64,000 nucleotides of DNA from Diplolepis rosae (GCA_030998225.1 JAPYXD010000555.1:2666001-2730000), one strand, 5' to 3'. Counted from the stretch's first letter, positions 25,083 through 37,165 are shown. Made by a program: numbers and translations. Notes: generated by a model not told the origin, from the sequence alone.

Positions 25083-25118
25083 ACGTTTCGGCCACATATG
25101 GGGGCCCTCTTCAGTGCC
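25083..25118 (-). ncRNA. Hammerhead-ribozyme-like motif 1 (Penelope-like element remnant)
   Basis: Read on the minus strand: GGCA-CTGAAGA, an 18-nt stem II region GGGCCCCCATATGTGGCC, then GAAAC-GTT-TGCC. CTGAAGA fits the hammerhead core CUGANGA (position 7 is free) and GAAA is the second core. GGCA and TGCC can form stem I; stem II has four or five pairs with a bulge. The very short stem III (ACGT) is typical of hammerheads carried by Penelope-like retroelements. No reverse transcriptase or GIY-YIG endonuclease remnant was seen nearby. Activity is not shown. Confidence 0.5.
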
Positions 25119-25979
25119 ATAAATTCCAAGATTAATTCAAAAATTTTTGTAAAACGTAGATAATTAAAATAAGATCTATCATAAAATTGAAAAACTTATC
25201 TCATAACTTGCAATTCAAAATGAAGTAGTCCAGTATGCAGCATCACGAATTGAAAAAATGTTTAGAGATCACTGTGAATAAAAAACCGGATTACCAATAA
25301 ACCGGAAAACATAAAAAAAAATTTTGCACACGAACCGACCAGAATTTCTATTTTTTCGGCTAAAAGAAAATTTAGCAGATTAATAATTAGTGCAATTCAA
25401 ATAAAAATACTAATAGAAGAAAATAAATATTTTGCAATATTTTTAAACTTTATTAATATTGTACTTCGGGAACTTTATTGATAGCTCCTCCTTCTCCTTC
25501 TTTTCAAACCCCAATTAACGAATGTTTGAAAGCACTGTCACGTTTCAATTTTAGCCGTGTATAATTCGCTCAAACATTCAATTTTTTTAGAATGAAACGG
25601 ATTCGCTTTACGTGAACAGAATTATTTTCATCCCTGGTTTTTTCTCATACACTTTATTGCCTCTCAAAAAAGTTGTCCTCTCTACTGTGTGCAGACTTTC
25701 AAACGGAAATATAATGAATTTTAAATACCATTTCACTTCGTGAATTTGTTTTCATTCACTCTTTTTCTCATATGGTTTTTGCATATTTTTTTATTATTCA
25801 TTCAAAGAGACAGTTCACTATCTATAGAGCACTATTTGCATGTTTTACAGAACAAAATATGGCATATTATTTCTGTGACGAAAAAAATTAGATGTATATT
25901 ACATATAAAGGTATCCAAATGACTTGATAGTTAATCGACATTACTTATATTTGAGTTGAAACGAAAAGTTTTCTGTACT
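25119..25979. other. AT-rich stretch, possibly Penelope-like remnant plus unrelated sequence
   Basis: No gene recognised. The open frame at 25740-25922 is hydrophobic and AT-biased, with no motif. Confidence 0.35.
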
Positions 25980-25981
25980 TA

Positions 25982-26794
25982 CACTACCGGTCAGAATTGT
26001 GGGACCACCTGTTTTTCGATGATTGCTTAAATTATCTTAATTTCGATTCTGTGAGTGATGAAATTTGTACTCTTAATAATGTGAAAGCCATCAAAATTAT
26101 CTTTAAAATTAGTCTGGAATGAAGTCGTTCCATTCAATTTTGAAGAAGTTATTGCAAAAAAGTCCAAATTTCAATGTTTCCTTAAATTTTAAATAACTTT
26201 CGAAACAATCAATATTTTTAATGTTCTTATGCTCATTTTTTCTTGCATTATGCAAAGAGTTGAAATTGTAACAAAAAAGTAGGGAATTTTCGAAAACATT
26301 TCATCTGTAAGTAAATCATAATAAAGATCATATATATATATATTTTAAGGGAATTCGATACAAAATTCATGATTATATGTTTTATATATCTTATAAAAAT
26401 GTTTTTCTCAGAAAAAACAATATTGAAATTTTTAAAACTTTTTTATTTGAACTTTAACCTTGAGCAGTATGTAAGAAAAAAAATTACCCATCAATTCCAA
26501 GAATTTTGTTCGATTTTGTAGAAATTTAGCTTTAAAATTAGTCCAAGAACATTAAAAAATATTGATTATTTCGAAAGTTATTTAAAATTTAAGAAAGCAT
26601 TGAAATTTTGACTTTTTCTGCAACAACTTCTTCAAAAATTAACAAAACGAATTCATGCTGGGCTCATTTTATAAAGAATTTTGATATTTTTGAATTTAAT
26701 TAAGAGAACAAATTTTTTCACACATATAATTAAAATTAGGATAATTTAAGCAATTATCAAAAAACATGTGGTCCCACAATTCTGACCCGTACTG
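25982..26794. mobile_element. Long-TIR Tc1/mariner-type MITE, 813 bp
   Basis: TA at 25980-25981 and 26795-26796 flanks TIRs CACTACCGGTCAGAATTGTG (left) and CAGTACGGGTCAGAATTGTG (right). The arms stay similar for about 270 bp, with landmarks AATTATCTTAATTT and TTTCGAAACAATCAATATTT on the left and their complements on the right. TA target plus an ACCGGTCA-type terminus is typical of Tc1/mariner-mobilised elements. No transposase is encoded. Confidence 0.85.
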
Positions 26795-26845
26795 TACCTC
26801 TAGCAAAAAATTTGAATTATGACATCAATATTGATCAACTCAATC

Positions 26846-26885
<40 letters not shown>
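26846..26885. repeat. (TA)n microsatellite
   Basis: TA dinucleotide run with one early interruption (TACATATA). Confidence 0.9.
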
Positions 26886-26888
<3 letters not shown>

Positions 26889-27493
26889 CTTTGGTGAACA
26901 CGTATAGCCTAACTAAAATTCAATATTTGATAGCCAATTAGAGGCACGAGTACAATAACATATATAGCAAAATGCTTTCTTGTTTTTCATTGCTTTTTTA
27001 CATTCTTTCACCCTTTCATCTCAATCGATCGAGCCGCGCTTTCCCTACCTCGATATAACTTCATCGCATGGAACATTTGGTTGGATACGTGCGTCGATTT
27101 ACGATTCGAGTCTCGACTGAAAGCTTTCAGCGTACATCGATTGATCCATGTCTAAACTAAGATACTGAATTTCTCATTTGTTCCTCTTAAGACAACGATG
27201 GAAACTACCAACACTCAAGATTAATTGTAAATTGGATATGACAGCATATATTGTGGATATTGACAGAATTTTGATATTGACTTTATTTTATTCAATACAA
27301 TAATCCTAATCCACAAGCAACATAAACTTTGCATTTAAACTAGAAAATTTTTTCATCTTCTATCAAGAGAATCTTCAATTTAATTAAATAACTGAATTAT
27401 GTAATCCCATTATACAATTTGTAAACATTAAATAAAATTATTCTTTTCAATAAATACTATCAAACATAATTCATTTTTAGTAAACTTTATTAA

Positions 27494-27675
27494 GGCCATA
27501 TGGTAGGGTTTTACGTCACCAATTTCATTCGACCGCTTTCTTAATAAAATAATAATTTTAACCAATTTTTCGGAGAAAATATGCGTTGCATTTTTTCGCA
27601 TTGCTGTTTTCTCCGGAAACTTTATATCAATTATTATTTTATTAATAAAGTGATCGTAGGTAATTGGTGACGTTT
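27494..27675. mobile_element. Fold-back MITE family F, copy 2
   Basis: TTAA (27490-27493) precedes GGCCATATGGTAGGG, then TACGTCACCAATT, GACCGCTTT, TAATAATTTTAACCAATTTT and TCGGAGAAAA; the loop is short (about 12 bp) and the complementary arm follows to TTGGTGACGTT near 27674. The outermost ~20 bp of the right arm are missing. It matches copy 1 at 1-457 and preserves the uninterrupted loop. Confidence 0.8.
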
Positions 27676-28020
27676 CAAAACGACGATTTCGAAAATATTA
27701 ATTGTTTCTTGCTGAAATTTTGTGGAATGACTTCTTTTAGATTTATTAATCAATATTTTTTCATCATGTCAGTATTACACTGAATAGCTTTTTTTATGGA
27801 ACCTGTCATATCAAGTTTTTGATCAATTTCCAAAGTTTCATAAAGAAATAATGATTATTTCTGAAATAAAGTTTTGGAAACTAATTATGTCGATATTATA
27901 GTGAATATTCATAAAATAAGATTTGTATCGACCCTAAAATAATAAATTTCATACAATGTTGTTGTTAATAATTGGCTTTAGGGACCAGAAATAATAACTC
28001 AGCAGGTTACATATGTTCAA

Positions 28021-28051
28021 ACGTTTCGACTCTGATCGGAGTTCTCATCAT
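28021..28051 (-). ncRNA. Hammerhead-ribozyme-like motif 2, core mutated
   Basis: On the minus strand: ATGATGA, then stem II GAACTC-CGATCA-GAGTC (five pairs with one bulge), then GAAACGTTTGA. The order and the ACGTTTG end match motif 1. The first core base is A instead of the invariant C, which should abolish cleavage. It is probably a decayed Penelope-like element end. The open frame at 28064-28333 on the same strand has no retroelement motif. Confidence 0.45.
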
Positions 28052-28339
28052 TGATATTTATTTCTAAAATATCAAAACCAAAATAAAATAATAAATAAAT
28101 TTTCGACTTGAACGATTAATGAATCTGACACATGCATGTGGAGAGTAAACGGAAGAAAAAGCAGTAACAGAAGAAATGAAATAAATAAAATAAATAAATA
28201 AATACGAGCCATCCGATTTCAAAGCCTGAGCCACCACACGCAGTCTCTTTCGATTAAGATCCACTGAATCTAGCAATTTTTTAACTCTCTTTTTTAAGCT
28301 TGAAACTCTAAACGAGATCATTTGTTGAGTCAATTAGAC

Positions 28340-29202
28340 CGTTAATCGAGCACGACTTGTGACGATCAAGCTAAATAGCTGTGGAGGCTTACAGATTAAA
28401 ATCCAAGTAGTATAAATCAAACGTACCAGGTATTTTTTTGCTTTATACATCAAATATATACATATATGTTTTATTTTGCATGTAAAGGAATTTACCATCA
28501 TGTATAAGTAACTTCTAATTTATAATTTCAGTAACTCCTGGCATAATTGGTCAAAATTAAAGGGTCCGAAAAATGTCAGTGTTCTTGAAGTGGTTTTGTA
28601 TCAAGATTCTTCTGTCATCACGAAACTTTTCTTTCATAAAACTGGAAATTATGCTACGGTCGATGTAAACGTCGTGAGAGCCTTTTACAGCTCAAGCACA
28701 CGCAAGTGCTTCGATATGTATACTTATTTCTACAATTTATTCAAATTTTACGTAAAACATGTTTCAGAAAGAAAACCAGAAATTAACTAGGTATAGCCTT
28801 GCTGTTTAAGAGGGTCGTATCGTCTAGCAATTTCAAAAAATTGATTTCTTTTGCATATTTCTTATTTAAATGATGTTAGAAATACGTTATAGAAACGTTT
28901 TAGCTGAATACATCCTCGTTTAGGAGTGAGAGAACATCAAACACGATCGCGCGTGGTCGCTCCTCGCCTCTCCGCAGAAGCTTCGCGCGGGCCCGTTTGT
29001 CGAGGTGTGAAGCCGGTTTCATAAAAAATTATATGATCTATTGCCGGTTTTTTTCATGTGGTTATGTCTGTGTGCTTGATCTGAAAAAAATCCTTTGTCG
29101 TTTACGGTCCGTTTAGTCTAAAACAAAACTTGGCGCCTCAAACATCTCGGTTAGTGCGGAACTGTTTCTATCTTTAAATGCGTTTTCCCAAAAGTTGTGT
29201 TT
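28340..29202. other. Non-coding stretch next to HINE-like copy 2
   Basis: No gene recognised. A GC-rich patch at about 28940-29010 (GATCGCGCGTGGTCGCTCC, GCTTCGCGCGGGCCCG) resembles the CG-hairpin motif of the adjacent repeat but does not align with it. The ORF at 28590-28790 has no motif. Confidence 0.35.
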
Positions 29203-30359
29203 TTACATTCTCATCATGGATGAGAAGGTATTGGTTTTATGTGAAAAATGACTTTCGAAATTTTCATCAAATCTTTACGTTTTGAAACCCCTGAGTCAGA
29301 AAAAATGGTTTTTACGAAAGTGTGTCTGTCTGTCTGTCTGTCTGTCTGTGGTAGGTTGTGTGCGGCATAACTCTCGATAGAATTATCAGATTGAATTGAG
29401 CTTTGGCACACTTTATCGGAGCCGAATAAGTAAGGACAAGTTCGTTAACCAGCCACATCCAATCAAAATTGAGGGATTCAGCACTACTTTTGTGTTTTTG
29501 AAAATTACTTTTTGAAAAAATCACAGATTTCAATACTGGTTTTTGATAGTGCTCATAAATCTCTACAAATTATCCTGATAACATTTTTTGATTAAATCAA
29601 AATTAGAAATGTTACAGCATATTAAAACTTGAAAAAAGTCAATATCAAAATTCCATTTTCCAGTTAAATTATACGAGATACGAAGAAACGTTATGATACA
29701 ATATTATTTTCTACATAAAGACCTACAAATTTGAATTGTAACATTTTTTCATAAGATGCATATTTTTCTTTTTAATTTAAAAAAAAACTATTGCAAATCC
29801 AAAATTCAATTTTTTAACAATAATATGTGAAATACGAAAAAATCGTAAGAATACAAAGTTGTTCGTTTCAAAAAGATCTACAAGTTTTGTCTCACACAGT
29901 TTATGAAAAAACATATATTTTTTGTTTCAATTCCAAAAAATACGATTAAAATTCAAGAATTCCATTTTTTAGACAAAATATATAAGATACATAAAAAACG
30001 TTTAGATGAAAAATTATCGAGCGCGAAGCGCAAGTGTCATGATGAGAATGTGTTCCTTAAGGCCGATAGAGCCTTAAGTAAATTGAATTTCCTGTTTCAC
30101 TTAAACTGAAAAAGAAATTTAGTGAATTTGAGAAAATGAGTAATTTACATCATCTTTAATATTTTTAAAATTGGTTTGAGCTTTAGTATTAAATTATAAG
30201 AAATAAACTTAAATGTATGCGAAGAGCACAAGACCGAGCGCGTAGCGCGACGTTCAAAAGTTCCGGAACGTGCAGCGCGACGATCAAATCGCGCGCCCTA
30301 GGCGCGCTCAAACTTGCGCGCGAAGCGCGCGATGAGAATGTGCCCGCGAAGCGGGTAGA
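29203..30359 (-). mobile_element. Helentron/HINE-like non-autonomous repeat, copy 2
   Basis: Inverted copy of the element at 18287-19682. It begins TTACATTCTCATCATGGATG (terminal hairpin), has (GTCT)n at 29321-29349, and continues through TCTCGATAGAATTATCAG, TTATCGGAGCCGAATAAG and the ACATTCTCATC-type motifs to the CG hairpins. It closes GCCCGCGAAGCGGGTAGA. It is the cleanest copy and serves as the empty-site reference for the insertions in copy 3. ORFs at 29214-29533, 29903-30109 and 30217-30414 are by-products of the repeat. Confidence 0.75.
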
Positions 30360-32659
30360 TTTTTTAGTTTTAGATTATCTGATAGGTCACAATCGTTCTC
30401 CCCATGTGCCCTAGACTTTTTTGACAAGAACGTGTTCAAGGACATATGAAAGTCACGTGGGTGATTTTTATGAAGAACAAAAAATTGTGTTCAAAGTTCA
30501 ATAATAAAAAAAAACATTCGCGAAAACCGCATCTCAAAATCATTTGTAGTTTTCACATAATGATTTTTCAAAAATAGGGCTCGAAAATGAGATGTTACAC
30601 GAGAAGACCCCCTTAAAAGAATTATATTTTCTATATTTTGCATATCATTATATAATTCTGTCAGATTCATACATATATTTTGACTTTATAGTAAGAAAGT
30701 AAAATATAATACCAATTATGTTGGTAAAAGTTATATGAATTTTTCAGAAAAATTAAATAACTTGAATCTGTCGCGTCCGGCATAATTAATTTTCATTTAG
30801 GATGAAGAAAAGCAGGCTTTTTATTCATAGAGCGTTCTCCACGTATCAGAAGCATGTGGCTGAATTAAACTAAATTATTTATCAAATTATTACGTTTTAA
30901 CTCAGAGCACTACTCGAGCGTCCTAAAGCATCGTCGTTCTTCATAAATTCAATTTTCCCGCGCGTACGTGCCAGTCACGAGACCCTTCCCAGTCCTGCTT
31001 CTAATTCTGATTCTGCTGGCTCTAGAAACAAAGATTTTTTTGACGAAGAGGCCTTGACAGAAACAAAAGAATGTAAGAAAGGGACGCAAAATACGTGCCA
31101 GGAACACTCAATGTAAATGGATTTATTAAATCATTCGCTTTTTTCTCTTGTTGCTTTATTTTTCCTTTTGTTTCAGGAACAAAGAAGTAAGATTTATTTT
31201 AAAACATTTAGGATCACATAATTATCGACAAAAGAAGTACTTAAACACAGAAGCAAGCATATTTGATGTTTGAATAATGATTCTAAAAGCAGACTACGTG
31301 ATATAGGTATAACTAGGAATATAGAGGATTTATCTTATTATTTTCTCTATATTCTGACGTAATTTTTTTTTATTTTTTTGTTTTTAAGGAATGCAAGAAA
31401 TGCCTTCCCATTGAAGCATTTTCCAATCAAATTTTTCCACACCGAGTTTCCGCTACAGAGTTCGACTGCTGTCTGGGTCGAGATGTATAAAATTTTTTTA
31501 AAATCCTCATACCTATATTCTCACCGACAAGTTTCAATTGCACGGCGAAAAAATCTGTAAAAAAATTGGCTCCAAATATCGAATACTGGGAAAAAATGCA
31601 CTTTTTTCGTTCAAAAATATCTAGAGCCTTTAATTTTGGTTTGATTTTTCATTTTTTTTTAAACATTAAAGTGCATTGAATTCTAAAGAGCTTCAGAACT
31701 TTTGTCTCCTCTATTTTTGTATTAATAATTTTTTTACTCAAAATATGGAAAAACTGAACTTTTTTACGTAATAAATTTTTACGCTTTAATAACTGCTTAG
31801 GTAAATTGTATATTGCCTTAAATGAATGTTTAGGGGCTCACAAAATACAAATAACTTGTTTATTATTCCATTTAATTGTTATAAACAAATTTTATGAACA
31901 AATTGACAAATGGTCTTATTATCGATAAAAAAAATTTTCTTTTTGAGAAAAGTGTTTCGTATTGATGTAGAAATGACATTTAATCACAAAAATAATTATG
32001 AAGGTAATAATGACCATTGTTATAAACAATTCTTGTGGTAAAATATTTAAATTTGAGGTTAAATTTTGAGGATATATATATGATTACAATACTCATACAA
32101 TGGTATATTGTAGTAAAAACAAACCTGGGTTTTTGGTAAATCTTCAATATAAAATCAATATTTTATGAAACTAAAATTATGTCTATATCGACAAATTATT
32201 TCTTTCAATGTAAGATAACTTGAATGTAATTCGAAAGAATATTTATATTAATTATTCGTCAATAATCAAGAAATATTTTTAATAATGAAAATAAAATTAT
32301 TATAGGCATGAATAATGTCTCTGAAATTACAAGAAATTTTCAAAATATTTAAATAAAAAATAACAAATAAAATTAATTTTTTATTACGTATCTCTTTATT
32401 TTTTGTAATATTCAATTACTCCAACGATAATTGCATCATTTTTGTTAAAAAAAGTTTAAAGATGTATTAATTAATCGTGTGTCTTATATCAATTGTTGAA
32501 CTACATTTACTGTAAAATTACTAAATATTTTTAGAGCTAATAATAATTTCGATTACATTCACTATAATGACGTTCGAGTTACCGTAACTGAACTTTTCGT
32601 TTGTCGTCAATTAAGTAAGCGAATTTAGTTGATACAACTGAAATTTTTTTGCAGTGAGA
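30360..32659. other. AT-rich non-coding stretch
   Basis: No gene recognised. A lone GACCCCCTTAA at about 30605-30615 resembles the GGGG-TTAA terminus of families A, B and K, but no partner end is visible. The region 30900-31060 is less AT-rich. Confidence 0.4.
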
Positions 32660-33250
32660 AGTTCGCCTACAAATTTATAAACTTCTGCGACCATCCCTTC
32701 CCAATTTAGAGGGGGTTGGGAATTTTATCCCCTACGCTTATACCGGAATCTTCAAATGGCCATAACTTTCTTTCTACAAAAGCGAATTGAATTTTGTAGA
32801 GGTGATTTAGAAAGCAATTTTTATGCCCTTTCATTTTATTAAATCCTTTTTTGAAGATTTTTTCATTTTTGTGAACAAGTTGAGAATTAAAATTTCTATT
32901 CAACTTTTTTTGCTTCTCGAGCACTTTTGATTTCTTTTAAATTATTTAAAAAGCAAGCTTAATCTTTTCATCATATAAAACCCTAGAACGGAAATAGTAT
33001 ATTATGCACCTAAGGGCATACGAGTAAAATATATGTTTCTTCCGTGTTGCATACGATTTGTTTTCTACTTGGGGGTCAAAAAATGGATTTGTTTGCCCCG
33101 CAAGGGGCAAAAAAATGAGCTTTTTGACCTGCTTGTAAAAAAATGGAATCCTTGATAGTGTCCAAGATATACGGCTGGAACGAGGTGTTGCTCCTGTGTG
33201 ACACCAACGGGCTAGTGCATTTATGATTCTCAGGGCAAGCCGCACAGAAT
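32660..33250 (+). repeat. Inverted repeat M, left arm
   Basis: Aligns, inverted, with 35060-35560. Shared landmarks: AACTTCTGCGA, ATTTTAYCCCCTACGCTTAT, CATAACTTT..TTC.ACAAAAGCGAA, CTTGATAGTGTCCRAGATATA and GCCGCACA. This arm has an extra segment with a perfect hairpin TTTGCCCCGCAAGGGGCAAA at 33092-33111. It is either two dispersed copies of one repeat or a fold-back element with a 1.8-kb centre. The ORFs at 32706-33276 lie within it and have no known domain. Confidence 0.7.
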
Positions 33251-33537
33251 TCATCATAATCTATGTTGTTCGTCACTTTTTCGCGTTTTTCTTGTTTTTT
33301 TGAACGTTAGATTTTTTCATCATTTCAGAGAACAGATAATAATTTGTTGAGAAAGAAGTTTTTTTTTGCATTTCTATAATTCTCAAATAAAGGACTGTAA
33401 TATATTATATTATAATGATCTAATGAATAATAATAATTATTATTATTATTTATCAATAATTTAGTAATTTCCAAATAGCCCAAAAACAAAGAAAAATCAG
33501 AGTTACACGAATATGAGAGAGATTACGCACTGTTAGA

Positions 33538-33833
33538 AATTTCTGTATCAAACTTCCATTGCACGTAATGGAAGTTATTTTTTAAATTAAGAAATTTTTT
33601 TTTAAAATTAAATTTAAAATACTTTAATGTTGAAAAATACAAACTTTTATTTGAATTTTAATACACATTTGTATATATTTTAATAATGTTTGTTAATTAT
33701 AATATATTTTGATCGAAAAGTTATTAAATTTAATATGAATGTATATTAATTTTCAATAATATACAAATGTATTAATTTTAATTTACCACTTGTGTATTAA
33801 AGTCTATTAAAATTAATGAGATTTTTAACAGTG
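33538..33833. mobile_element. MITE family H, copy 2
   Basis: Termini CACTGTTAGAAATTTCTGTA and ATTTTTAACAGTG, with CG on both sides (33536-33537 and 33834-33835) as a 2-bp target duplication. It aligns over its length with 8767-9015 and carries a short internal expansion (TAATACACATTTGTATATAT). Non-coding. Confidence 0.85.
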
Positions 33834-33835
33834 CG

Positions 33836-35059
33836 GAATTACAAGAAGGAAGCAAAAAATCAAATATTAACCACAAAAAGTGGATTTCTAGCGTTAGTTT
33901 CTGACTCCAAATCTTACTTTATGGAGTCTCGTCTTCTGAAAATTAAATTCAAAATGCATAAAACGTAAGAGAATTTCGTTTTAAAACATTGTTCTCTTTT
34001 TTATTTCTTGTAGCAAAACTACAATTTTCCATGCTTGTTGATCTTTGAAATTGAAAATAAAAATTACAATGATAATTCTTTTTGCATTTAACGATATTTT
34101 CCTGGATTGGATGAAACTGGATGAAAATTATGCGATTTGTCAACAAATTATCAATGTCAAATTTGTAGACCTTTTTCAGGTAAACAACTTTTCATAATGA
34201 ATTTATTCTATGTCTCAAATATTTGAATTTCTGATCATTTTTAGGGATTAAAACGAGTTTCTTGAATAATTCAAACTATTTATCCGAACAAAAATAAACG
34301 CCTTTCTAGACCCGCTGGGAATCGAGCATAATCATTACTAATTTAATTTGTAATTAATAATAATATTTTATATATTATTGTCTGATACGTTCAAACGAAT
34401 TTTCAAAACAAATATTTTTTACCCTGTAATCATTATAGACTAATAACTAAATTGGCATAAAATAATAAAGAAGAATTAAAGAAACAGTTTCAAAAACTTG
34501 AGAAACAATGATTCCCAATTTTTCTGACTATTTATCATTAATAATGTATAATTTTTAATTATATATCTGTATACTAAATACTTCCATTATTAATTATATT
34601 CAATCTCTAAATTAATTATACTAAAAAAATTTAAAATAAAATTGCGACCTAATGATAAACATTTCTATTCATATGTTGGTTATTTTCTTATAAATAACCG
34701 TTTTTCTTCATTTTCAGATACTTATATAATAACATTAATTATATAAAGTTTTATTTTTGATAAAATCTTCTATACGCTATATAAACTATCTGGAGGAAGT
34801 GCTATGAGAAAAAGCTTATAATTTTCAAAAAATGTAAAGTTTAATTATTTATTTTTATAAAATTATTAACTTCCGAATTTCTCCTGACTTTGAATTCTAC
34901 TGCCAATTTGAAAATGTTCATGTGAGTTTTCGTTAAAGAGAAACTTTTTTTAAACATAGAACCTCAAGCTGTGAATTTGTTCACTATATTTATTTATAAA
35001 AATGCAACTGCTTATTAATGGAAGTTTTCTATTTTCGGAAGTACTCCTGCACTGTTTTA
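33836..35059. other. AT-rich non-coding stretch
   Basis: No gene or bounded repeat recognised; dense in homopolymer A/T runs. Confidence 0.4.
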
Positions 35060-35560
35060 CAATGGCCATATAAAATAGCATTAAGGGATGTACACTTCTT
35101 TAAACAGTAAATTCCAGATCTAGGGCATTGTGCGGCCTGTCTGAGCACATGAGCAAGACTTCCGCACCATTCGAGCCTTATATTTTATATCTCGGACACT
35201 ATCAAGAATTCCATTTTCTCCATCTACGTTTTTATCGATAAAGGCCAAGCTTTCTTTTGAAATGACTAAAAAAAATTAGAAGTGCCCGAAAAGACAAAAA
35301 GTGAAATAGATATTTCAATTCGCAATTTGTTTTAAGAAAAGAAAAAATGTTCAAAAACGGATTTGATAGAATAAAAGGGAATGGGAAATTCTTTCAAAAT
35401 CACCCCTATAAAATTCATTTCGCTTTTGTTGAAAAAAAGTTATGGGCGTTTGAAAATAACAATATAAGCGTAGGGGGTAAAATTGTCAATCCCCTGTAGA
35501 TTATGAAGGGAAAATCGCAGAAGTCTATGAATTAGTGGGTGAACTTCTGCCGCATATGCA
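35060..35560 (-). repeat. Inverted repeat M, right arm
   Basis: Reverse-complement counterpart of 32660-33250; see that entry for shared landmarks. It contains ATAAGCGTAGGGGGTAAAAT and TGCGGCCTGTCTGAG. Divergence between the arms is clear, so the duplication is old. Confidence 0.7.
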
Positions 35561-35924
35561 AACAAATTCTGTAAATTAGTATTTTGATTCGTGGCCTTTT
35601 GAATTATTTGGTTGGTGTAAATAAATAAATAAATAAATATTTTTTTATTGTTTTTTTCTGTTTTTTAAATTTATTAGAGTTTTGGAAAATTATAATAATA
35701 TCTCTTATAACAACCTGCATTTATATGAATTCGATAATGAAGCTTGTGTAGCGATTCCCATAAACAATAAGAAACGAAAATGACCCTTATTATAATCACT
35801 GCCTTTATCAGTCGTGATAATAAAATGACTATAAGCACAAGCCACATTTACGAGTTTAATTTCTTTCCCTAATCGAATAAAAAAATAAAAATAAAACTAT
35901 ATACATAAAAAAAAGTATTTTTCA

Positions 35925-35956
35925 TATTATTATTATTATTATTATTATCATTATTA
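35925..35956. repeat. (TTA)n microsatellite
   Basis: ATT/TTA trinucleotide tract with one C interruption near the right end. Confidence 0.85.
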
Positions 35957-36630
35957 TATGATTGTGCATGTAAAGTAATTTTATGCGAATACATAATATG
36001 TATTATAATTTAAACAATACTTCAATTGTTTATAATTATATATATATACATATAATTGATTTATATATTATTTTATTATATATTATAGTTCGAGTAATCT
36101 CATAATTTATATATTCAATTATTAGCTTTAAAATTATTTAAATAACAATTAAATTACAAATAAAAACGAAGAATAATAACAATGCAGGAGATAAAGGTTA
36201 AAATCAAGTATCCAATATTCGAAATATGTAAGGTCTAAATCAGGTTTTAGCATTGAGAAGCAGCAAATAAGAATTAATTCAGGTTCTAAATATTTCGAGA
36301 AGTATCAAAGCAAGCAGTACCTATAAAAACGTAAAACTTGCTTCGAGATTTCGACTCGGTATATGTAATGAAAAGTAGACAAGTATCGAGTACTTGATTG
36401 TTATAGTATGAAAGCGAAATAATATAGTTATGTAGTCAACTTTCTTCTGAAAGACAACTTTTTTGAGCCATAATTTCTTTTTGAATAATGACATGTCTCA
36501 AACGATAAAAAACTTTTTAATTCAAATAGACTCTTCTAATTGGTGCAATTTTGCTTTATTTTTATCTCTAAAATATCAAAAATTAAAATAATATTGACAA
36601 AAAATTGATTATTATTATATAATCATATAT

Positions 36631-36633
<3 letters not shown>

Positions 36634-36669
<36 letters not shown>
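36634..36669. repeat. (AT)n microsatellite
   Basis: AT dinucleotide run passing into TTA repeats, about 80 bp upstream of the mariner element at 36752. Confidence 0.9.
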
Positions 36670-36672
<3 letters not shown>

Positions 36673-36863
36673 ATTATTATAAAATAATCGAAACAGTCAC
36701 ATTTTACTTTAATATAGTAAAAAAAAAAAACTTTACTTTACTGTGTATATAAAGGGTTTCCCAATAGGGGTGATATGATTTTGAATGTCCCTATCGGGCT
36801 CATTTGAACTGAAATTTTTGACGTCTGCTGTCAGTTGTGATCAGTAAGGTTTGCCATTTAATC

Positions 36864-37106
36864 ATGAGTAGTTTCACGCTTCCACAACGTTTGGAAATTG
36901 TCCAATTATTTTATCAAAATTCGAGAAGTTTTGTCGGTGTTCAAAGAGCATATCGTGCAAAATATGGTCGTCATTCTGCTCCATCCGCGCTCTCAATTCG
37001 TCGAATAATCGATAAGTTGGAGAGTGAATTTACTCTATTGGATACTAAGCCTAAAAATCGTATGCGTACCGCACGTTCTACACAGAATATAGCCGCCGTA
37101 CCGTGA
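36864..37106 (+). pseudogene. Mariner-type transposase, N-terminal helix-turn-helix part
   Basis: 81 codons from ATG AGT AGT to a TGA. I prefer this start to the in-frame ATG at 36837 because copy 2 begins exactly here. The product starts MSSFTLPQRLEIVQLFYQNS and contains the DUF4817-type helix-turn-helix (VQRAYRAKYGRHSAPS, IRRIIDKLE), a DNA-binding module for the TIRs in this transposase group. After RSTQNIAAVP the frame stops. A few bases later another frame resumes with RRSQELGLSRMTTL, the second helix-turn-helix motif, before its own stop. So there are at least two small deletions or frameshifts before the catalytic region. It cannot catalyse transposition; a DNA-binding fragment could still be made. 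Confidence 0.85.
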
Positions 37107-37165
37107 ATTGTCCGTGCCACGCCGATCTCAGGAATTGGGCCTGTCCAGGATGACTACCCTATAAG

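Noticed and set aside
30217..30414. 65-residue R/A-rich ORF
   Set aside because: Reading of the CG-hairpin cluster of HINE-like copy 2; the equivalent frame is not kept in copy 1.
30600..30620. Lone GACCCCCTTAA as an end of a TTAA-type MITE
   Set aside because: No partner terminus within reach; too short to call alone.
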